Below are positions 32,958 to 46,010 of a DNA stretch of 64,000 nt, one piece after another. The stretch is taken from contig NMRA01000089.1 of the NCBI GenBank assembly GCA_002633005.1, positions 601,865-665,864 on the forward strand. Reading direction: 5' to 3'. A program made the position numbers and the translations under genes. The notes beneath the pieces are model-generated. The model was not told where the DNA came from, did not search any database, and saw nothing but the letters and a program-made list of their open reading frames with translations. Numbering within the stretch: the first letter of the stretch is position 1; the number at the start of each line of letters is the position of its first letter. Origin of the DNA: Phoronis australis (taxonomy: Eukaryota > Phoronida > Phoronidae).

Positions 32958-33769
32958 TGCTTTGTAAAACTATTTATCTCAGCCAGTACTGTTTGATCCC
33001 GCGACAGATCGACTATTTGTATAGGGATAATAAGCACAGGTGTACTCTTGGTCTCGTGACGGACCAGGTCAGCTTTTTGTGTACTCTCAGTGTACATCTG
33101 CTCCCTCTGCAAGCTAGTCCAGAGTATCTTTTCACCACAGTGCACAGGATGTTTTGGTTTCGTGAAACTGTTTTCAGATGATTTGTTTCCTGATAGATTT
33201 CACGTTTTTCAATTGTTGCCAACGTGATTCAACTTAATAAAGTGATACCTAATTATTTATTGTCGCTTTTGATAATAGACTATGAGTTGAGAGCACCATC
33301 GTTCGCCAGTTTTTCTCGTAACGAGACAGAACACATGTTTATTTCCGGACTAACAGTACAGGTCTTCGTTCTTAAACAACTTGAGGCTGCTGTTATGCGG
33401 TCATCTGATATTCAAGTTTTTACGCCCCGTCGGTGCTCCTTAATTATGTTCTTGAATATTTGGAAATTGTCTTAACCCCTGTATACACACCACCCTTTTT
33501 CGTATACGACTTTTCGTATGCTAAAAAAGGTGTGTGTAAGCAGATGTTCCAACAAAAAGTTTTGCTGGTGGCGTGACTCATACCCAGATGTGCACAATAT
33601 GGTTTCACGAAACTTATGTGCCAAGTTCATGTGACGAAATCGAGAAGGGTTTTTAATTATCTTAAGAAAAACTCCAGAGACATGTTAAGTGCCAGAAACT
33701 TACCAGGATGCATGGAAATTTCACTATTTGGCTACAAAAACAAAAAATATCTTACACGGGAGGGGAAAC

Positions 33770-33867
33770 CCCCCTCCCGACCTCCCCCCGCTCGGCGCCA
33801 CGCACCTAGGATTCGACCTTGGCGGGAATCCTAAACCCCCCTTGCTGAAAACGTAGATCCGCCTCTG
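33770..33867. mobile_element. right end of a CAGNGGCGGATC-family TIR element
   Basis: C-rich sequence ends with GTAGATCCGCCTCTG, the reverse complement of the family terminus. The duplicated LINE tail starts directly after it. No left end is recognisable nearby, so the element is truncated or rearranged. Confidence 0.45.
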
Positions 33868-33868
33868 A

Positions 33869-35931
33869 ATTAAACCAGACATCTTCTCCGCACTCTTCAA
33901 TGTATTGAATCATTTGCAGAAGATTCGCAATACCTTACCTCATATCCTTAATAACCTTGTGAATGTTTCTTAAAAAAATGTTTACCCATTCGTTATCCTC
34001 CGTTATAAACCATTTTAAAAATGTTTGTTATGAACGTTATGAATTTGAGTGCACTATTCTCAACTGTTTTGTGTGTAACTATTTTCGATAATCTTTCCTA
34101 GTCTCTTGACATGTAGTTTTAAATTATATTAACACCTAATTTTGTAATTCTGATTATCTGTAGCATTGTATTTTTTCTCTGGTGGCTCCGTGGTCAGTGG
34201 ACCCTGCGGGCCCTTCACGGTGTCTCCATAAGCTTCAATTTGTATAAAAGGCATTTTTTGTCTTAAAGTGAATAAAGTGTATTACTACTAATACTATTAC
34301 TGCTAAAGCTACTACCCCTGGTTAATCTCGAACCCAGATGCTACTAACATTTGAGTCTGGTATTCAACACTGACACCTTGTTCTTTATTGGTCAATTAAG
34401 AATGAGATCAACTGGTGTATTGAATTCAGGTCAAAATAAAAAGCACGTTTTAAAACTTTTATTGGGGTCACTCGAGTCATAGTACAGACGATAACGACGG
34501 GTTGTGGTCGCCATGCCTACTACAAATCACATGCTCAGCGGTAGCAGTCCGACGCCGACTTTGCTAGGAGTATTTTCGTTTAAAGTCACCGTCTTTGATT
34601 TGGTCAGCGAATGACCGGCTAATTTAAAAAAGAAAACACAGCTCTGGCAAAAGCGAATAATAATAATAATAATTACACTAAGAAGTCTATCCTGCCCGGC
34701 AATAATCCCCAAAACGGGTTGTTATCATTCAGTTTTCGCTCCCCTTGTCGCCTTTCCACTTAGCTGCAATGTTTCTGCTAATTGAATTTGTGTAAATGCT
34801 ACTCCATTCAACGGCCACAATCATCAGAATGTGCATAATGAAAATGAATGCTGGAATTACTGCCCCGGATTAGTTTCATAAGAACAATTGTGTGTGATTG
34901 ATTGGTCCTCACAACGTCCATTTACGTCAACTATAAAAAAGAAAAAAAAACGGACTAACAGTCAAACTGCTGTATTACTTAGCCGTAATATAAAGCCATT
35001 ATCTAATGAACACTCATTTAAAAACACCTGCCACACGAGTGGCTAGTTATGACCAGGATTTGGGGGGATTCTACGGCGCATCTTGCTTCCTTTAAAAGCC
35101 TGACCGCGGAGTTCTGTGAAACCTTCGGTCTCGGAGGAATTGCTGAGAATCGAAAAGGCAAAGGAACTGAGAGACTTCGCTTACTAGATAAGTAGTGTGC
35201 AATTGAATTCCCAGCAGAAATACGAATGGACCTCGTGTTAAAATGCATGTAGCAAAAGGAAGCCAAACAAATAAAATAATGAAATAATTTTGAAAAGATT
35301 ATTGAACAAAACAAAGACCAGCGTAGATCTATTTCATATGAAATAGGACGTGGTTTACGTGGAAAATATGACACGATCGACAACCAGTTCTAGACAAAAC
35401 CAACAAAACTGAATGTTGTCTAAATAAGTCCAGCAAAGAAAGTGGAGTAAGATTTTTGAACATATAGGTTGTCGCACATGTCTTTGTTAAACCAAAAACA
35501 TCTTTGTAACAGTAAGCTCCACTGTACAACTGTGCGAGAAGTAAAGATTGAATACAGTAGGACAGTGGAAAGTGTTCCCCCAAGAAGATCATAAGTGCGT
35601 CCTCTTTAGAATTCGGTTTTTGGCACTTCAAATATTTCAAACAATTCAAATTCGTCTGTTGTGTTCGATTTTAGCGATTTTAGAGAAGTTAAGAGTTAAA
35701 GCTCCTATCTGTATGTCACTAAAACATTTTAACACGTCTAGATTACACACAAGGGATCCTTTAACAATTTCTAAAATATCTCTGATGTGTTGTCTTTGAA
35801 GTATTTCACATCTATTATTAATATTGGCAAATACTTTACTTTTCTACAACTAAATGTCCAGAACACGATAATGTCTTTGCACGAGTTTTCATTTGGGAAC
35901 GTTCCCATTTCAAGACGAGCATTTAGGATAC
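33869..35931. repeat. duplicated 2.06-kb segment, copy 2, including a 5'-truncated LINE tail
   Basis: This is the second copy of 29649-31718. Its first 440 bases are the LINE 3' end and TAC tract; the rest is the flank. Upstream it diverges abruptly from copy 1 at the end of a TIR element. It continues past 35931 into unique sequence, so this contig contains the locus uncut on the right. Confidence 0.8.
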
Positions 35932-36261
35932 CCAGGGATTAAGAAAAACTTTCCCGCCATTTATTATTCATGACGTGTCACAAGCTGTCTACTGAAGCAC
36001 GAGCAAGTGTTCTTTCACTGTGGACACCCTTCTAATCCATCCGTCTAGTAGACTTTAACGTAATTTATTTAAAGACGAATTGAAGTTTTTGGCTGAATCA
36101 AAGCGTTTCCAAACCGCTGGACCAGGATTCTAATCCCCGTCCTTAGTCTAAACTAGACCTGGAAATTGACTAGTTATGCATACACGTAATGCATTTGTAC
36201 TCGCGTGATTCATTATAGTCCGAGTCCGAGTCGAGTCTGAGTTAGGACATTAGTTCCTGGA

Positions 36262-36400
36262 CTCGGGTCTAATCTTTTTACTCGGAATTGAAATCATTTT
36301 TGGCATTTTCTCTTCTGTTTTTGTACCAACTCAAGGTAAATGTCTATTATTCTGTGGCCGAGCACACACTGGCTCGCTTGACTAAGTGTCTAATTCTAGT
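36262..36400 (+). repeat. CTCGA-rich dispersed repeat copy
   Basis: It shares GGTCTAATCTTT, CATTTTTGGCA and TTTTTGTAC-AACT-AGGTAA with the copy at 12680-12800, and begins with stacked GAGTC words at 36220-36260. Confidence 0.5.
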
Positions 36401-36424
36401 TCGCACCTGATGACTCCAGTATTT

Positions 36425-36704
36425 TAATAAGTTCACGAAAACAACAACGGATTTAAAACTTGACATGTTTCGGTGTCATTTATTAAACACCATCCTCAGA
36501 AGTCATAATACAGTGGCCACCTAGCTAGGCCCAGCAACAAGTAATGAAGCACAGATACAGTCAGTTACAGGGAGTGACAATGAACTATACCAACAATGAC
36601 AACCTGTGGTGTGTCAGTTGCCTATTGAGATTGGGCTTGCACCAACTGATATGTAAAGCCTCACGAATTTTAAGCTCCTTTGTTGTTACTGCCTGGTCTA
36701 TTAT
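36425..36704 (-). mobile_element. Penelope-like element 3' end (end of GIY-YIG endonuclease)
   Basis: On the minus strand the frame reads QAVTTKELKIREALHIS, WCKPNLNRQ and stops shortly after. The LKIREALHI-...-PNLN pattern is the C-terminal end of the GIY-YIG domain in Penelope-like elements. The following sequence includes GAGGATGGTG...CCGAAACATGTCAAG, a familiar trailing segment of such elements. It is cut upstream by the N at 36705. Confidence 0.6.
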
Positions 36705-36705
36705 N
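36705..36705. other. single-N assembly junction
   Basis: The N cuts the Penelope-like element. The right side (36706-36815, minus sense) carries another CTCGA-family repeat copy. No overlapping copy of either side is visible in this window. Confidence 0.6.
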
Positions 36706-36849
36706 AGAACAGAGTAACAGACACTTACCATGAGTTTGCACAAAAGTAGAATAGAAAACGTCAGAAATTATTTCCAGTTCGATTTCGACTATACAGATAA
36801 GACCCTGAAATCTAGACTCTGAAAGCCTTTTTCTCATAAAAATGCTTTG

Positions 36850-39800
36850 CAACCCCTAGCATTTTATAAAACTGAAAGCTTTCGCTAATTTTCATTGAAC
36901 ATTTAAAAATTCATAATATTTTTTATTTCAAAGTAGTTTTAATCATCATGGTATCGGAAACATTTTTAGTTGTAATGATCGTAAAATTACAATAATAGCA
37001 AGACTATCTCCCGGTATTAACACATCGATCAATAAAGTTTTCCAAGTTTACATTATTGTAGAATTTGCAAAAACATAACTCAATTTCAGTTTAAAAAGGG
37101 CAAATCGTTACAGTTTAATTTATTTCATGACGTCATCATTTTACGACCACTAATAAGACCAATCCATATGTCAGTACAGATGCACTCAATTTCAAAGAAA
37201 GGCAGCTCGGTTTTGCGCCTGGGGACTGCCTGATTCTTCTTCCCCTTCAAAATCGAAGGCAAGAAAAGAGAAATAAATTCTCACTTAGCATCCACGAACC
37301 ACGAACGATTCCACAAACGGTAAATAAAAGTACATGAAGGTGGGCATGCCAAGATAACTATCAAAATCCATTGTTTGATTAGATACATCAGACCCAGCTG
37401 GTTTCAGTGGTTTTTAAAACTTATTATACCGTGAAATAGATTCTTTTTACCATCCTACAAAGTGCTGTAGATTAAAATAATTACAAATTCTCTCTATGGT
37501 CAAAGACCCTTATTCACTCACGTTATATATTTCGTATGTGCAACACTTACCGACACACACACCCACTGATAATCCTTATAATTTAGCACCTGTTGATCGA
37601 GATCAGTTAAAAAACAAGGTCTCATGCCTTGATGTAATTAATGTTTGTTTCTCAATTGTCATCCGGTCCCACACTCTCCAGAGAAGTCTAGTCGTTTTCG
37701 CACTGCTTCGTGAAAGTTAAAGCTCTTATCACGACTCACGTTGCTTTAAATTTCCAATAATAGAAGACGTTCTCAATATTTACTATCCATTCCCCCAAAA
37801 TCGGACCTCACGAACAACTGTGTATTTAGTGTCAACATCTCTGAAACCATAGACATTGTCTTACGAAAAGAAAGGAAGGTCTCGAGATGAGAACTGTGTT
37901 CGTGAGAAAAGTGAAACTCGTGAGGGAGGAACACTGGCTATTATTGTGACCCGAATGTGTATTTTCAAACTAAATAGCATTTGAATGTTCATTCTTTATT
38001 AATTTTCCACATCAAATGTAAAGTCTGTCATGCCGAGACCAGTCAACTGTGTTTCGAAACAAGTGAACAAGCAAATGGAACTACTGGCAAACCGCACTAC
38101 ATCAATTGTTTTGTAGAGAATGTATTTTGATTTTGGGATGTGATAGAGCCTAAATGCCAATATGCTACAAATCTGAAAATTTTCAGATGTTGTTATATTT
38201 TAAATCTACTATTCTAAACAGCTACAAACCCGCGATCCGTCTAAGAAATTTTCTTGTAATTGTGAGAGCCAATCACTGTCAGACGGATTGATCTCACTTT
38301 GTAAAATGGGGAAGTATTTCTCGGTTGGAAAAGAAGTGATTGACAGTTTGCTGTTGGTTGCGGCCATCATTAGTGCACGAAAAACGACTAGCCTTGACAT
38401 GCCAGCTTCCTGGGCCAGCTCTCGAGAAGTAAATTATTACGAATTGCCAGCCCAGTCTGAACTAGTACATGCCTGTTAAAGGTCCAGAACAAAAATTAAT
38501 TGAAGTCTTGGATGACAGACATGTGTATTTAGGAGTTTTAATATCCACGCATTTGCACGAGTTGATATCCGGGTGTTTAAAATGGTGCGCACGCAGTATT
38601 GGAAACATTTGCAAACAGACTATAGGTCAGTAAGGAGGCACAGGGATGTTTCAAGTCGAGCGATATGAGCAATCACTTTGTAGTATTCTATTGTCTCCCT
38701 GAGTAGGTCAATCGATGCATTACAGACACTAAAAGCACTGTATGGCTTAGTGGAAGTATTTTTGTTAAATTTATTCACAAACGTAGCCCAGTGATTGATT
38801 TCACGCCACAACAGCAAACGTCTGATCCCTTTGTTCCCTCAAATCATAACGCTTCAGCATAAAGGTTTAATTATTCGATTGTCTGCAGGACCTCCAGAGT
38901 CCGTAATTGATGTGCCTCTGGAGTAATTTCTTTTTTTAAAGTAATTTGCATATTGTGGATTGTTGTGGTAATATGCTGTGCCCTGGAAAAGTGGACAGGT
39001 GGCCGATGTCCTTTAAAGAGCACTAAGCGTGCTTAAGTTATATGGCTGAACCCCGTTGCAATTATCACCTGATTACGACTCACAGGGAAATAAGACATGG
39101 GAGGTTCTTCAAGCATCAAGTCTTCCAACTTGCCTGTTTTTGTCTTAGACTTTGAAAAACTATTAAACCTGTATAATTTGACAGTGTCTTCCGGTCAGGT
39201 TATTTGACCATCGAGTAGAAGGCTGTCGAACTTCAGGTTACAAGATTTACAGTAAACTAGAGTTCAACTTGAGGATGAGGGTTCTGTCTTTTTTGAAGAA
39301 ATATGCGAAAGCTGTCTTTATTAAAAACTAATATTTGAAAAATTACGTAACATAACATGTCAATTATGATGGTTTTATTATAGTGGGACGCAGATATAAA
39401 ACTATTTCGCTAATGTTCGTTTTCAGTTACTGAAACATTTCAACTTTAAGTTCTTACCAGCCTCAGAAATCAGTTTAAATTTTAACACAGAATAATTTGA
39501 GACCAACGATAACGTGAAATGTCAGAGAACAAAAGTTGTCCTTTTGGGACGGAAGGTGTTTGTAGTCGCTTTAAGTTGTTGTCAACTCAGTGATCTGTGA
39601 TCATGGCGGTTGTTAGCAATCTTACCAGTGACATCATTTCAATCTTTTAAAGGAACATTTTTACAAGAAATGTGATTTTATAGGAACGAAGCAGAAAAGC
39701 GCGGAATCCAATTCTCTTGCTCCCAGCCGAACACTCTGCTGCTGCGTCTAACCCCACGCGTCAAATTGTATAGGATTTAAGCACATTTAAATAGTTAAGG

Positions 39801-40620
39801 TGACTGCCATGATTCCCCTATATGCCAACTGCGAGACTTGTTATGAAATCGCAAAACACGACGACTTTTTGTTGTTTTATAAGTCTGGTCAAAACTATTA
39901 ACTTCAAGAAATTTATCCCAACTAACGATAATCCAAAATTGTGTTTTCGGCCGAAAAACCGATAACACCCCGTTAATAACGATTGTAATGATATTTTATC
40001 AGCGAGGGTTAATTGGTTTCCACGAAGTCTGTTTACACCTTATTAAACCACTAAACATTCCCTGCGATTAGACTCAAACTTTATTCACATTTCATTTCCA
40101 TTAAAACTTCACATTGTTTGTTTCTGGAAATAAATTATCTTAATTAGCAATTAGATTAATTGCATTGCAAGAGTGCGTGACAATTATGCGCGTTAATGTA
40201 GAACCATCCACACGGACCACAAAGTCATAAACGCGAAGCCAGGATTATATATTATTTAAGAACCGCAACATTAAGCACAAAAATAAAAATTGTGTATGAA
40301 TAGCAATTAAACACACCCGCAAAAGCATCCGCACGAACCGCTTGTTATCGATAACCAATGGGTCCTCACGCGATTTATCTGTGCTCGATTGCGATTCATG
40401 TGCACGGTTTTGTAGGTTTATGTGTATGACACATTGGTTTGTGCGCGTGATTCAGTGGCTCGTGCTCATTATCATTTGTATCCTTGCATTGCAGTTTCAT
40501 TATTCATCGGCCGCACTCTGGTTATATTTGCTTTAACAGATTTTGTTTCAATGTTTGTTTGTTTGGTAATCCATTCTGGTCTGTGGTCAAGGTATAACTT
40601 AGAAAAAAATAAAGAAGTCA
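36850..40620. other. intergenic sequence without a supported gene
   Basis: This is about 3.8 kb of AT-rich DNA. A 63-codon ATG frame at 38209-38400 (-) has balanced composition but no splice sites or motif, so I do not call it. Confidence 0.4.
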
Positions 40621-40967
40621 CGGAACTCAGAATATGAAGAGTATCGCGGAAACCTCACTGATTTCTGGTGAAATCAGACCGTCACAAGCTGTGACATACG
40701 TTTTAAGAACGTTACAAGATTGTTGAGGATTCACCGGCATGACGTCGCTTTTGAACTCGTGACCTCTGTTCAACAAAATGCTGAAAAGCGGAGACGTGCT
40801 CAACCCAGTGGGAACACAACTCAGTACAGTCCCCATTGTACTTTGTGAGTATGCACACATTGGCAAGCGCAACAGGAGTTCAGATTGGCTGACTGGACAA
40901 GTCGGAGGATTTCGTCTGCTGACATTTTCCAATGCATTATGGGAAGACTGCCAGCCCCTAAACATCT

Positions 40968-41118
40968 GGGCCCAGTTGCATAAATGAGATACGCTGCATA
41001 GCAACAATGACGTCGCATTGTCACCCGTCACGCTGTTATTGTTGAACAATGCCCCTGACGTCCTGCAACAATCGAACTTATCCAGCGGATAATTTTGAAG
41101 TTTTATGCAACTAAGTCC
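40968..41118. mobile_element. short TIR element of the CCCAGTTGCATAAA type
   Basis: The left end GGGCCCAGTTGCATAAA and right end TTTTATGCAACTAAGTCC are inverted copies. The interior is about 110 bp without coding potential. No clear target duplication. Confidence 0.5.
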
Positions 41119-41159
41119 TGATGATATCAGGTCTAAAGTCACGGTTGAGGCAAAAAATG

Positions 41160-41340
41160 AAAAACGAGGTGGGTCAGATTTAATGTCAATTTTGTGTAAC
41201 GGAGTGATTGCCACGAATGATATTCACCGAGTATACTTCTATGAGGTTGTCGTCAGTACTGGAAATATACAAATTTGACCTCTGCTCTGTTCTACCCGGA
41301 CCTGGAAGTCCCACCATTTTCGGAGCACTTCCTTGTTCAG
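41160..41340. repeat. diverged dispersed repeat, related to 18240-18440
   Basis: This is the collinear diverged counterpart of the 18.3-kb block (see there). Confidence 0.45.
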
Positions 41341-44150
41341 CCCGAAATTTTGCTGTAGTTATAGGTACCCTTTTAATAAAAATTGAAAAACTGTCGTATG
41401 TTTCTGAAATCCATTTTGTAAGAACATTACATTTTTGTCTCCGTTCGAGGACTGAGGTAGTCGTGAATTTTTGATTTTAGAGAGAAAAATGACAAAATAA
41501 AGCGGAACATTTTTATGGCATCTCATCTCACCAGTGGATTTATCAAAGCAAAAAGACATGCTCTTTTGAATTTCTTCATCTTTGAGAACCCCATCGGAGT
41601 GTGCTTTCTTTAAGTCATGCAAGTGTTTTCAGACAGGGTGGAAACTCAGATTTTTGTCAACCAGATCAGTATTATCAAACACTCAAACTGTAGTCTTTGT
41701 TTTCACAGATAACTTGAAAAACAACCCGCATCAATGTCAAAGTCAAGCAAACGAGACAACGATTTTGGAAAATATAACATCAAATAAAAGGTGTTGAATT
41801 TCACAAAATGTAGCATCGTCTGTGAAATTGAATATCACAAAGTGACAGGAACAACATTTTCAGATCTGAATGATCCTATTTCTCTATCCCCGTGTTCCGA
41901 ACGAGATTCCCTCTAGCACATGACATGAGCAATCGCCATGAGCATCTAGACAGATCAAAATTATAGTCGACGAATGATAAAAGAAAGACGAAAGAGAGGC
42001 TGACTGAAAATGACATGGGAGAACAACGCCCTAGTGAGTATGCTAGATATAGGCTTGACACCAACAGTGACGCATCATGACAGAAAGCAGTCACTGGTCT
42101 CCATGTCACATGTGTCCCCAACTGTGCATTTCCTGTGCCGCCGTCAACTACATCAAGGAAAGTGCTATGGAAACCACACAACATCGAAGGCATTTTCATT
42201 TACGCTGTCAAAGGAAACAAATAAGGGTTCAATCCGAAGAGGCGTTTGAGAAGTAGGTACCCACCCTTTGGTCGAAAAACAATCTTGAGCTTTTCTAGGA
42301 ATACACCGAATGAAAAAAGTGGGCAGTAATAGACTGAATGGAGAAGTAATCAAGAGTTTCATCAATTACGTATTATTTTTCAATCTTTTATGTCAACTAT
42401 AATTTTGTTATACCTTACGCGCATGACTGAATGCCACAAATCGCCCAAATGAAAAGCACATACGCTCAATTACTAAGCATGTGTTATTCTACAAAGTAAA
42501 CACCAACGTGTGTTATATTACGCATTTTAATTATTACGTCGTAGCAATGTGGGTACTTATAACTATATGTTAATTGGACTTCACTTTTGGATTTTTATAA
42601 AGCCGCTTTCTCTCCGTAGGCTCTTGAAATTGAACAGTTGTTCGCGCCAGCAAATCAATTTTCAAAAATCACATATAGAAGATTTTCTGACTGTCTACAG
42701 ACAGTAGTATTCATTGTCAACTTATCCCGGTGTAAAATGACTCAAGGTCTTTGTTAAGTCAATGCCCACTCTGCATATATCTGAGTGGAGAATCCGAGCA
42801 TTCACAAAACGACGGGCATTTGTGTTTTTTTTAAGGTTATATATTTATTTATTGAAGAATACACAGAACATACAAGAAAATAATGACAAACCCAGAAATC
42901 GCGAAGCATTATATCTGGGTTGTAGACATTTCATAGATGAAAGTAGTAAACATAGATATACATGTAAGTAGTATCTAATATTCAAATATTAAGAAATGCT
43001 ATTATGAAAATATTAAAAACAAGAACACGTACAGATATGGAAATCAGGGTCCTTTGTGTTGGTAATCAAATGCATACAGCTGGGATCCCGGGTCCTGCGC
43101 TTTCCCGTCTGCTACACTAGCGATTTATAGATACCGGCAGGAGACTCCGGCGATTAAGCAAAAACAAAGACTGCGACAGATAAAACTTAGACGACAACAA
43201 CATTTGCACTTCGACGGAAATACTTTATGTACGTAGCACCAGTAGCACAGAGTCTTCAAGTTTCAATTACAAAAAGTTAAGAACACTACATCGTTAGAGT
43301 ATTAAAATGCGTACCTTACTTTGCCAGATCCTTGCTGCACTGTTTTTAGATATCCAATGCAGGGCATGAAGAGAAATCGAAATTTTATAGGCAACTGTTG
43401 CCAAGTTGGTTGAGCGCAGACAACCTACTGTTCTCATTTGGAAAACTGACCAATCATCACGCCTCTTCAACCTACGCGCGGTTTCAATTCGCCTAACAGA
43501 AATAACCATGGGGAGAACTTATAATTCCAACCGAAATCTGATCAGTTGTAGAAGATGAATTAACAATGACTGCGGTGCTGTCCTAGAACATGTTGTAACT
43601 TTATGGTGAAATTAAGAGAGTGATTTTGTAACCAAAACAAGATTATCACGCCTTTAAGCATTCGTGACAGTTACAAATTCTTGGGCTTCCGCTGCGGTAA
43701 CCGAATTCCCAATGGGAATTAAATCCGTTCTTCCTTATTGAAAGTAAAAATCATTACGTTGTGGTTTCCAGCCTGGATCTTTACTGATGTGGGAAAAGAA
43801 ATTGACTTTTTGAGTCGATTTTATAGAAACTGGACATTACGCCTAGTCGAGTTATGCCCACTCGCAAAAGCACTGGAAACTATACAACCTTTAATGAGAA
43901 ACCGCTCTTTCATACCAGCACGTTTTTTGTATCTTTATGAATTATTTATCAGTTTTTTTGATATGTTAGCAAGTCGCACTGATATGTGCGTCGATTGTGT
44001 ACAACTGACGGATTGTGTTAAACGAGATTGCTAGTTTTACAGTAGACAGGAGCAACCACGAGCGTTGGCATTTGACAACCGTGTGGATCGAAAACGATAA
44101 GATGTAAGCAAGACAATTTTCTAAATCTGCATTTCGCCCTGGCTGTTTAG
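41341..44150. other. intergenic sequence; one doubtful exon
   Basis: This is mostly featureless AT-rich DNA. On the minus strand an ATG at 43509 opens a basic frame that runs into a GTAAGG donor near 43316, after a CAG acceptor-like site near 43538. It could be a short exon but nothing else of a gene is visible. Confidence 0.3.
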
Positions 44151-44158
44151 CTGCATAA

Positions 44159-44434
44159 ATGCATTTAAATATCTACTCTAAATTAGATGCATATGGAACG
44201 ATCCCGAAGACGATATCTAGTGAAATCCAGAGCCGTTCCAGTGGGTCGTTCATCGACCACACTTTTTATTTGGGTAAAGTAGGAACAAACTCTAGAAACG
44301 ATGTTTTCAGAACAGAGGTAGTAAATTATGGAATTGCCCTAATCCTCAAATTAAACTTTGTAACATGTTATACCAGTTCCAAGCCCGTGTACAGGCGTGT
44401 TGATAGTATAAATATCAGCAATGTATTATTTTGA
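44159..44434 (+). mobile_element. possible LINE remnant ending in a microsatellite
   Basis: An ATG frame includes RSSGSFIDHTFYL, similar to the T-hydroxyl-rich ...S-IDH motif between endonuclease and RT of non-LTR elements. The downstream sequence ends in AATAAAG followed by a TAC/TGC tract, as in the LINE at 28.7-30.1 kb. Support is modest. Confidence 0.35.
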
Positions 44435-44535
44435 CTACTATTTACACACAAGAATATATTTCTTTGAAATGTCAATGCATTAAGTTTGGATGCACATTGT
44501 TATAAATGAGTTTATATTTAGTACCAATAAAGCTT

Positions 44536-44536
<1 letters not shown>

Positions 44537-44572
<36 letters not shown>

Positions 44573-44830
44573 ATTGTTGTTGCTGCTGCTGCTAATGCTG
44601 TTGCTGCTGTAGCTGCTGCTACTGCTAATGCTGCTGCTGTTATTGCTGCTGCTGCTAATGCTGCTGCTGTTGCTGTTGTTGCTGCTACTGCTGCTAATGT
44701 TGCTGCTGCTACTATTACTACTTTTTCTTATTAGTACTATTACTCTATTACTACAGCAACTGCCGCCACTAGTACTTATATTATTATTATTGCGGCAACT
44801 ACTTTTAATTCTACTACTATCACCACCACC
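44537..44830. repeat. CTG/CTA/TTG microsatellite
   Basis: About 290 bp of imperfect trinucleotides, mainly CTG, with CTA and TTG. It reads as a poly-leucine frame on the plus strand, but that frame is a by-product of the repeat, not a gene. Confidence 0.9.
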
Positions 44831-45889
44831 ACTACAACTTCATATGAACAGGATTTTTTGTTTCTTATGTCATTGCACCGTCATCGTCTGTTCACTTTGT
44901 TTACATGGTCACGTTTTATACCTGCTGCAGTCTGTGATTGGTCAAATCACGAATGGCGTCATGATTGAAAAGTGATTTTCCGGGACTAGCCGATCAGCAT
45001 CACCTAATAACAGAAGTTATCATAATGCGTTACATGCAAAAACAGGAGAGCAGTGTGGTCGTGTATGAAATATAATTTCATAAACTCTTCAAATTCGATT
45101 ATCAATCCATTTGGGCAGAATTATCTGACTTTCACTTGGTTGTTCATTTCATCATGACAATTTAATCCAAACAATGTCTTTCTCTTTTTGTATCTTTATT
45201 GCTGAAATAAATCGCCACGCGTTCTTCAGAATCTGTATATGTTCTGAATTGTCCAGCAGCCGGTAAACATAGTAAGAATTTTGGTGGACTAGTTTGGCGA
45301 GAGGGAGTCTACCACTTCGTGTTCAATAGTCTGAAAGTTGAAAGACAAAACTCGGATCTTGATTTCTTTTTTTGTATGCATTATGCAGCTTAACATTACT
45401 AGCCACCCGCGGTTAAGAACTAGCTTTAGTACAACGACAAGCCAACGTATCCATTTGTGGGAAAATCTATAAAGCTGGTGTTAACAATAAAAAAATCCCT
45501 AGAGAAAAAAGTGATGTATAGATTTGATAATTGTCCACTGTGACACTTCAGAGGAGTAAATCTCATTATTTTAAACACTTACCAGGTATCAGTACATTTT
45601 TTTTCAATTTAGATCTAATGGTTACTACGATAGAGCTTCGTTGTCCGTCTTGGATTGCTACACGAAGTTATACAGTACACCTCGCACAGTTGAATTTCAT
45701 TTTACTTGTAATTCGAAAAAGTGCTCCATTCTTTACATTGGTAGTGAAAACGTCGTTCACTAAGTGTCATGTAGCGATAACTTTGAACCATGAACTACGC
45801 AAGGGCCGTCCCGGATTACTCATCATTGTCTCGGAGTTGGGAAAGCGCGTGACCTCGTTTTGGACATCAGGAACATTTCTCTCATTGAT

Positions 45890-46010
45890 GTCGGGAAGAC
45901 GAAGAATTTCAGACCGGGTGTTTGTCCAGTTTATCAAACTTTCTCACGTTAGAGTTGCAGCCCACAGCTCAGCGATAACACGTCGTTGGCATTGGAAGGA
46001 CGAATAGAGT
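45890..46010. repeat. dispersed repeat, related to 59240-59360
   Basis: Collinear diverged match around TTTATCAAACTTTCTCACGTTAGAGTTGCAG/TTTATCCAACTTTCTACCGTCGGAATTCCAG, continuing through GGCATTGG. Family unknown. Confidence 0.5.

Noticed and set aside
33485-33537. An imperfect inverted repeat (ACACACC...GGTGTGT) with a CGTATACGA-like centre
   Set aside because: Short, low-complexity arms and no flanking duplication; not separable from chance.
40658-40695. Two small adjacent hairpins (CTGATTTC/GAAATCAG and GTCACA/TGTGAC)
   Set aside because: Arms are short, no T tract or element boundary is associated, and chance inverted repeats of this size are expected in 64 kb.
43738-44034. A 98-codon hydrophobic frame (+)
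   Set aside because: It opens without an ATG and has no splice acceptor or family resemblance.
44628-44975. A 115-codon leucine-rich frame
   Set aside because: It is a translation of the CTG/CTA microsatellite; the frame has no existence outside the repeat.
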